Positions 59,286 through 64,000 of a stretch of 64,000 nucleotides of DNA are shown one piece after another. The stretch comes from DATJGR01 sp963812255 (lineage in GTDB: Bacteria > Pseudomonadota > Gammaproteobacteria > Pseudomonadales > Azotimanducaceae), in assembly GCA_963812255.1 (NCBI GenBank), contig CAWEUM010000005.1, positions 310,001 through 374,000 on the forward strand. Direction: 5' to 3'. Made by a program: the position numbers and the translations under genes. Under the pieces are notes generated by a model, which saw only the letters and a program-made list of their open reading frames with translations, was not told the DNA's origin and did not search any database. The first letter of the stretch is position 1, and every line of letters begins with the position of its first letter.

Positions 59286-60698
59286 TCAGCGCGCGCCGAC
59301 CCAACTGCCGTGGAATCCCGCCGGAATCCGCATCGGGACCTTCGCCTTGGCAACCGGACCGGACTCGACATTCTGCGCATCCAGAATCATCAGCTCACTC
59401 TTGTTGGTCGGGGCGTGGTACGCGAGCACGATCAGATAGCCATCGGCCTCGCCGGTGGCGCCCTGGCGCGGCGCGAAGACCGCTTCACCGAGCATGTAGT
59501 CGTCGCCCGGAGTGTAGGTTGTCCGCGCACCGGTGAGTTTGTCGAAATGAATGACGTGATTGAAGTTGGTCAACGTCTTGCCCGGTGTGCCCACTGCGTA
59601 GCCGTGCCGATAGGCTTTCGTCATCAGCCGGTCGTCGGTGCGCGGAAATTCGCAGGCGATGTCGTCCAGCAGTTCCTCTTTGACGGTCGCCGAGTTGTCG
59701 GCAAGGTCGATGCTCCAACGACGGAACGTAGGCGCGACGCCGTCCGATACCGCCGCCATCGAACCATCGAGCTTCGGCGCGAATTGCGTCGCGTTCGCAC
59801 CGGTCACGTCGGCGTGCAGTTTGGTGCCGTCGGTCCACGCATTCATCATGTGAAACATGAAGCGCGCCTCCATCGAGTACCACTTCACATCGGCCGCCGT
59901 GCCGTCGCGCGGAATGACGCCGAAGTGCGCGCCTTTGTCGGGCTCCCACGCCATCATCGGCCCACCGCTCATCACGCGCTCGATGCTGACCGTCAGCGGA
60001 AATATGGGGAAGATCGCGTGCGTTTGAGTGACGAAAAAGTCGTGCACCATTGCCGGAAACGGTGCGTCGAAGAATTCGTTGCGGATGATGTTCCCGTCGC
60101 GATCGGCGACGTTGTAACGCAGCGCGCGCGAGCCCGGCCCCTGCGCCGAATAGCCAAAAAAGATCATCTCTCCGGTATCCGCGTCGAACTTCGGATGCGC
60201 CGTTACCGGACCGGATACGGCGCCGCCGAAATCGTGATTGCCGAGTGTCTCGAGCGTGTGCTGCTTGATCTGTTGCGGCAGCGCGCCCTCCATCAACGCC
60301 AGCAAGCGGCCAGCGTGTTCGACGATGTGGGTATTGCCGGTGTTGTACTCGGCATCCACGACCGAGGGATCGGACATCATCGGATTGCCGAACACGCCGA
60401 ACAGGCGCTTGCCCGCTGCGAGCTCCCGCTTGAATTTCTCGGACTTGACCCAGCGATTGCGCCAACTGACACGGCCGCCCTCGATGTTGAAGCACTGAAT
60501 CATCCCGTCGCCATCGAACCAGTGATAGGTGTCGCCGTCGCGCGGCGGATGCAACGGGTCGGGGCCATTGCGGTAGTAGGTTCCAACGAGATCGGATGGC
60601 AGTTGTCCTTCGATGACCAGATCCGGTGCATCGCACTCGACGCCACTGGGTGCAAAATAGCCGGTCAGGAACGGATCGTTCGGAAATGGCATGGTCAT
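59286..60698 (-). CDS. Carotenoid cleavage oxygenase family protein
   Basis: Iron-dependent oxygenase of 470 residues of the carotenoid/lignostilbene dioxygenase family. Four iron-binding histidines fit the pattern: in TAHPKFDADTG, VHDFFVTQTHA, MFHMMNAW and near the end FHGSWVG. YRNGPDPLHPPRDGDTYHWFDGDGMI and FPRTDDRLMTKAYRHGYAV are further family words. Start ATG 60698 follows GCGAGGCAAACGC (a longer frame to 60785 is trimmed). It cleaves a double bond in a carotenoid, stilbene or similar compound; which one is unknown. It is divergent from a TetR regulator, which probably controls it. Confidence 0.93.
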   Translation of the reverse strand: MTMPFPNDPFLTGYFAPSGVECDAPDLVIEGQLPSDLVGTYYRNGPDPLHPPRDGDTYHWFDGDGMIQCFNIEGGRVSWRNRWVKSEKFKRELAAGKRLFGVFGNPMMSDPSVVDAEYNTGNTHIVEHAGRLLALMEGALPQQIKQHTLETLGNHDFGGAVSGPVTAHPKFDADTGEMIFFGYSAQGPGSRALRYNVADRDGNIIRNEFFDAPFPAMVHDFFVTQTHAIFPIFPLTVSIERVMSGGPMMAWEPDKGAHFGVIPRDGTAADVKWYSMEARFMFHMMNAWTDGTKLHADVTGANATQFAPKLDGSMAAVSDGVAPTFRRWSIDLADNSATVKEELLDDIACEFPRTDDRLMTKAYRHGYAVGTPGKTLTNFNHVIHFDKLTGARTTYTPGDDYMLGEAVFAPRQGATGEADGYLIVLAYHAPTNKSELMILDAQNVESGPVAKAKVPMRIPAGFHGSWVGAR

Positions 60699-60728
60699 GC
60701 GTTTGCCTCGCTGCAGTATGAATGGACG

Positions 60729-60770
60729 CTCGCGTATTCGACGCGAGAAAGACATTTTAGTCAATACTAA
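60729..60770. promoter_or_regulatory. Inverted repeats between carotenoid oxygenase and tetR, candidate operator/promoter
   Basis: The 128-base divergent region has two inverted repeats. One has arms CTCGCG (60729-60734) and CGCGAG (60742-60747). The other is TTAGT-CAAT-ACTAA (60757-60770). On the minus strand TTGACT (60764-60759) with a 17-base spacer and TCGAAT (60741-60736) forms a fair sigma-70-like promoter for the oxygenase, so the second repeat overlaps its -35 element. This is the position expected for a TetR operator. Confidence 0.5.
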
Positions 60771-60826
60771 TGAAAAAATGGTCACCCATCACGAATGTCG
60801 TACTACGATAGAATCGGCGTGGCGAA

Positions 60827-61564
60827 ATGAGCGCGACGACAAATTCAAGCGGATATGATGATTTTTCCATGAAGATCTCATCGAACCGGGCGGCGGGCCA
60901 GCGATTCAGCACGCCGAAGAGCCAGCAGACCTACCAGCATGTGCTCGACGCCGCGGTGGAGTGTTTTCGCGACCTCGGCTATCACCGCACGAACATGTCC
61001 AATATCGCCGAGCGCGCGGGTGTCACGCGCAGTCGTGTGCAGTACTACTTCGACAGTACCGACCATCTGTTGTCCGACGCAGCGCACGCGTTGCTGTCAC
61101 GCGTCTGGGGCCGCTATCTGGAAAAGCTGTACGGCGGCAAGAGTGGATCCGCGAGCGATGCGTTCGACGAACTCATGAATCTGCGCCACGACCGCGACCA
61201 GATCGCCTGGCTCGAACTGGTCGCCGCGTCGCGCAGCGACCCCACTCTGCGCCGCGTGGTCGAGCGCGCCCAGCGTGATCTCGACGAGCAGGCAATGAAT
61301 GCGCAACGCAAACTGCTGAACATCGACACGCCGCAAGCCGAAGCCAAACTGCGCGTCGTGTCGGACCTGGTGCGGCTGCTACTCGACGCGCTGACGCTCA
61401 GTGCAATCTCGATCGATCGCGAGCAACGCATCGACGCGCTGTTGGCGGCGTTCAAATCGATGCTGAGCGGCTACTGGCGCGACGACGACGCTGCGCCGCA
61501 AACGGCTCAGACCGGCGCGCCGCGTTCGAGGCGCGGCGATCGGCGCGGCGGCAGATTGTCGTAG
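60827..61564 (+). CDS. TetR-family transcriptional regulator
   Basis: Regulator of 245 residues from ATG 60827. The N-terminal helix-turn-helix (residues about 36-82) reads HVLDAAVECFRDLGYHRTN, then MSNIAERAGVTRSRVQYYF, a canonical TetR pattern. The rest is a helical ligand-binding domain. It is divergent from a carotenoid oxygenase gene with inverted repeats between, so autorepression plus control of that gene is likely. Its 3' end overlaps the convergent sulfatase gene by 58 bases. Ligand unknown. Confidence 0.92.
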   Translation: MSATTNSSGYDDFSMKISSNRAAGQRFSTPKSQQTYQHVLDAAVECFRDLGYHRTNMSNIAERAGVTRSRVQYYFDSTDHLLSDAAHALLSRVWGRYLEKLYGGKSGSASDAFDELMNLRHDRDQIAWLELVAASRSDPTLRRVVERAQRDLDEQAMNAQRKLLNIDTPQAEAKLRVVSDLVRLLLDALTLSAISIDREQRIDALLAAFKSMLSGYWRDDDAAPQTAQTGAPRSRRGDRRGGRLS

Positions 61565-63042
61565 AGATCGGCGACCAGATCCGAACGCAAGCCGCGCCGG
61601 CCTGCGTCGTCCCACAGATTCACACGCATACCCGGGTCCTCGGTGAGGTCGTACAGCTCGCCTTCGGTCCCGTCGTACAGCGAGCCCTTCTCGTAGGCGC
61701 TGCACAGATGGCCATCCCGATAGATCGTGCGAATGTGGATATCGATCGGGCCGTGTTCGCTGTCCCACTCCGTCAGTACGCGTTCGCGGCGCTGCGCCCG
61801 AGCTTCCTCGTTAGAACACGGCAGCACCTGCCCTTCCACCCAATCCGGCTCGGCGATGCCGGCAATTCGGCAGAACGTCTGCGCCAGGTCGACGTGACCA
61901 ACAGGCGCGTTCACCTGCGCCGGAGTGACCCTGGCCGACGGTGCGGGTTGCCAGATCAGAGGCAGCCGCATCAAGGCATCGCAGTGGTAAGGACCTTTGA
62001 ACAGCAGGCCGTAGTCACCCTGCAACTCGCCGTGATCGGTGGTGAAGAACACGTCGGTGTCATCACGCCAGCCACGCCGCCCGATGCAATCGAGCACGCG
62101 GCCGCAGGCTTCGTCGATCAATTCGTTCTCGATGTGATTCATCGCGTTGATCTCGCGCACCTGATCAGCCGTCAGGTCACACGGCCGAAAGCCGCGCGGC
62201 GACTCCAGGTTCGTCCACATCGACCCTTCGAAGTAGCCTTGCCAATGACGCGGTTTGCCGGCCAGCCACCGTTGCGCCGTCTTTGTATCGCCCGGATACA
62301 GCGCCGGCAGCGGTACGTTGCGCCAGTCGACCCGCGCGCGTTCCGAGGCGGGTGGGTCCCATGGGTGGTGCGGATCCGGGAAGCTCAGCCAGACGAACCA
62401 GTCGGAATCGGCCGGCAGGGTGTCGAGCCACGCTATCGCGCGATCCGCCACCCAATCGGTGTGGTAGATCTCGCGCGGTGCGGGGTTGTCCCAGACCTGA
62501 ATCGCGCCAGTCGCACTGCCACCGGCAGTGTTCTGCGCGCCCTCCGGCGTGACCATCGGATAGAAACCCGCGATCGACTCCGGGTGATTCTGTTCGAGCC
62601 AGACATCGTAGTGCGAGTGACGCATATAGAAGTGATTGGCGAGTTCCATGCGGTCGAAACCGCGATGCGGACCTGTTTCGCCGAGACGCGCCATACGGTT
62701 CTCGTAGAACGTCTCCGGCGCGCCGAGCCACGGCTCGAAGTGCGCCTTTCCGAACAGCGCCGTATGGTAGCCGTGGTCTTTGAGCCAGTGTGCGATCGTC
62801 GGTGTGTCCTCGGGCAGCGCGACACCGTTCATCCACACGCCGTGTGTCGCGACGTATTGACCAGTGATGATGGTCGCTCTTGCCGGCATGCAGACGACGT
62901 TCTGATTGTGCGCTCGCTTGTAGTTGATGCCGCGCAGTGCGAGCCCGTCGATGACTGGCGTTCGCGCCACCACCCCACCGTTGCAGCCGAGCGCGTCGTG
63001 GCGCATTTGGTCGGTGGTGATGAAGAGGATTTTGCGGCTCAT
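61507..63042 (-). CDS. Sulfatase (formylglycine type I)
   Basis: Second sulfatase of the window, 511 residues. It starts with RKILFITTDQMRHDALG and has the C-x-P-A-R active-site motif with Cys51 (VVCMPARATIITG). Other family marks are FFTTDHGELQGDYGLLFKG and YTFLWDAG-type NLWDDAG near the end. Like the first one it lacks a clear signal peptide. The stop lies 58 bases inside the TetR gene, and the start overlaps the end of a decayed hydrolase gene by four bases. Substrate unknown. Confidence 0.92.
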   Translation of the reverse strand: MSRKILFITTDQMRHDALGCNGGVVARTPVIDGLALRGINYKRAHNQNVVCMPARATIITGQYVATHGVWMNGVALPEDTPTIAHWLKDHGYHTALFGKAHFEPWLGAPETFYENRMARLGETGPHRGFDRMELANHFYMRHSHYDVWLEQNHPESIAGFYPMVTPEGAQNTAGGSATGAIQVWDNPAPREIYHTDWVADRAIAWLDTLPADSDWFVWLSFPDPHHPWDPPASERARVDWRNVPLPALYPGDTKTAQRWLAGKPRHWQGYFEGSMWTNLESPRGFRPCDLTADQVREINAMNHIENELIDEACGRVLDCIGRRGWRDDTDVFFTTDHGELQGDYGLLFKGPYHCDALMRLPLIWQPAPSARVTPAQVNAPVGHVDLAQTFCRIAGIAEPDWVEGQVLPCSNEEARAQRRERVLTEWDSEHGPIDIHIRTIYRDGHLCSAYEKGSLYDGTEGELYDLTEDPGMRVNLWDDAGRRGLRSDLVADLYDNLPPRRSPRLERGAPV

Positions 63043-63577
63043 GGACCAGCTCGCGCCGCGAATCGCCCGCCATCGACGTCGCGCACAAATCGAATGATCC
63101 CTTCCATGAAGACCTTCTGATCGTCGTAGATCGCCCCATGACTGCCGCTCGGGCAGTACCGGTAGCGCCCGTTGGCGACCAGCTTCGATATTTTCTCCAT
63201 GTACTTCGGATCCATCGTGTCGTAGCGGGCACCGATCATCAGCGTCGGCACGGTGATCTTCTCGAGATCGACGCTGCGATCCCAGCTGCTCAGACTCCCT
63301 GAAATCCGCATCGCACCGCCGGGTCCATCTGCGGCATCAACACGTCGCGCGCGTAGGCATTGTACGCCTTGGCACTCGACATCATGTTCGAGATCACGAG
63401 TCCTTTCAGATGCCGCTGATACTTCAGCGCATAGTCGATTGTGAGAATCCCGCCCCGCGAATGACCGAACAGATAGAAATCGTTCTTGTTGAGTCCCAGC
63501 GCCTGACGCACCTGCTCGACCTCGAACCGATTGGTATTCGCGCCTGGACTATTGAACAAGAACTTTCGGCCGATCAA
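63039..63577 (-). pseudogene. Decayed proline iminopeptidase-like alpha/beta hydrolase
   Basis: Two reading frames together cover parts of one alpha/beta hydrolase. The 63290-63577 part has the nucleophile elbow GHSRGG and words LKGLVISNMMSSAKAYNAYA typical of proline iminopeptidase-like amidases. The 63039-63311 part has the late SLSSWDRSVDLEKITVPTLMIGARYDTMDPKYMEKISK segment. The first ~100 residues are missing, about 65 residues of the lid region are missing between the parts, and the frame shifts near 63300. It begins at the HAD stop codon and ends in the sulfatase start. It is unlikely to make an active enzyme. Confidence 0.8.
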
Positions 63578-64000
63578 CCACCCGCGTTGATTCGTGCCAT
63601 CACGCCGGGCAGTTCGCCGATGGATTCAACGACCTCGAGCGCGCCATCGAACGCGTGAGCGCTGCCGAAGAATCGATTGCGCACGATCACGCAACGCAGA
63701 CCAGCCGCTCGCGCGGCATTGAGTCCTTGTGCAGAATCCTCGACCACGATTGCATCGTCAGGATCTGCGCGGAGCCGATCCAGCGCCGCCAGATAGCCGT
63801 CCGGTGACGGCTTTCCCATCACGAAGTCCTCCCGGGTCAATACGAATTCCATGTAGGGCAACAACGTCCGTTCACGATGAATCGCGTCGAAGTCGCGACG
63901 TTTCGAAGTCGTAACGATGGCCATGCGATAGCACTTCGAAAGCTCTTCCAGCACCGATCGTACGCCGGCGACCTCGTGCGACCCCCCTCGAATGAACTGT
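63574..64000 (-). CDS. HAD-superfamily phosphatase, 5' end beyond the window
   Basis: C-terminal part (141 residues) of a HAD subfamily IA phosphatase; the gene runs off the window at 64000. Visible motifs are VTTSKRRDF (motif II, T/S), GKPSPDGYLAALDRL (motif III, K) and VVEDSAQGLNAARAAG (motif IV, ED). The motif I aspartate (DxDGT) must be in the missing part. The frame is open right to the window end, so an internal GTG start at 63954 is unlikely to be real. It resembles phosphoglycolate phosphatase-like enzymes. Confidence 0.85.
   Translation of the reverse strand, partial: QFIRGGSHEVAGVRSVLEELSKCYRMAIVTTSKRRDFDAIHRERTLLPYMEFVLTREDFVMGKPSPDGYLAALDRLRADPDDAIVVEDSAQGLNAARAAGLRCVIVRNRFFGSAHAFDGALEVVESIGELPGVMARINAGG

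Noticed and set aside
61708..63120. A 470-codon plus-strand frame opposite the second sulfatase
   Set aside because: The minus-strand sulfatase has the formylglycine motif; the plus frame shows no domain.
1..64000. tRNA, rRNA, CRISPR arrays, riboswitches, transposases, prophage genes
   Set aside because: I looked through the gaps and frames and found no convincing example. Small RNAs cannot be excluded by eye.

Overview
The window is a dense, GC-rich chromosomal segment of a Gram-negative bacterium, most likely a pseudomonadote. Evidence for this is several lipoprotein signal peptides with lipoboxes, two lipid A type (LpxL/HtrB) acyltransferases, a periplasmic-type diheme cytochrome c peroxidase, and catabolic modules typical of proteobacteria (box-type benzoyl-CoA, acetoin dehydrogenase, PQQ dehydrogenase). 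I cannot name a genus. I see no tRNA, rRNA, CRISPR array, transposase, integrase or phage gene. Only about 5% of the window is intergenic.

Layout. 35-7849: a long minus-strand array that includes three GFA-fold (Mss4-like) proteins, one of them fused to an AraC regulator with a GyrI-like effector domain, plus a RidA protein, a tandem GNAT, a phosphotriesterase-like hydrolase, a TMEM175-type channel and small enzymes. 7902-13523: a serine hydrolase, a carboxylesterase, an FAD monooxygenase preceded by a small coupled ORF, a methyltransferase and a DUF4136 lipoprotein. 13555-25061: envelope and housekeeping genes (DUF748 protein, M48 protease lipoprotein, saccharopine dehydrogenase-like, asd, acyl-CoA dehydrogenase, lipoproteins, PhyH dioxygenase, NlpC/P60). 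25209-32532: a single-chain biotin-dependent acyl-CoA carboxylase, an XRE regulator, a MauG-like diheme protein, a TPR protein and a Nudix hydrolase.

32650-38493 is an acetoin dehydrogenase-type operon in the order E1alpha, E1beta, AcoX, E2, E3. The genes are tightly spaced, the E2 has two E3-binding domains, and a GTP cyclohydrolase II homologue follows. 39416-46400 holds a predicted gluzincin lipoprotein, a perfect 18-bp-arm palindrome, an MDR oxidoreductase, a sulfatase and a PQQ dehydrogenase. The PQQ dehydrogenase lies between the sulfatase start and a degenerate copy of a sulfatase start.

47686-52342 encodes the aerobic benzoyl-CoA (box) pathway core: BoxC, BoxB and a benzoate-CoA ligase. 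The reductase BoxA is not in the window. 52403-58045 holds DUF2461, a VOC protein, an LpxO-like hydroxylase, two LpxL-like acyltransferases (one lacking the acidic catalytic residue) and a HerA-like ATPase. 58178-59247 is a compact two-gene redox module: a membrane diheme b protein with two H-x13-H helices, overlapped by an anchored tetraheme c protein. The end of the window has a carotenoid oxygenase divergent from a TetR regulator with inverted repeats between them, a second sulfatase, a decayed proline-iminopeptidase-like gene and a HAD phosphatase cut by the window edge.

Most functional names rest on motifs and family resemblance read by eye. No database search was run. The most novel-looking items are the GFA-AraC-GyrI fusion with its GFA neighbours, the diheme b / tetraheme c pair, the PQQ dehydrogenase segment flanked by sulfatase-start copies, and the palindrome at 40680.
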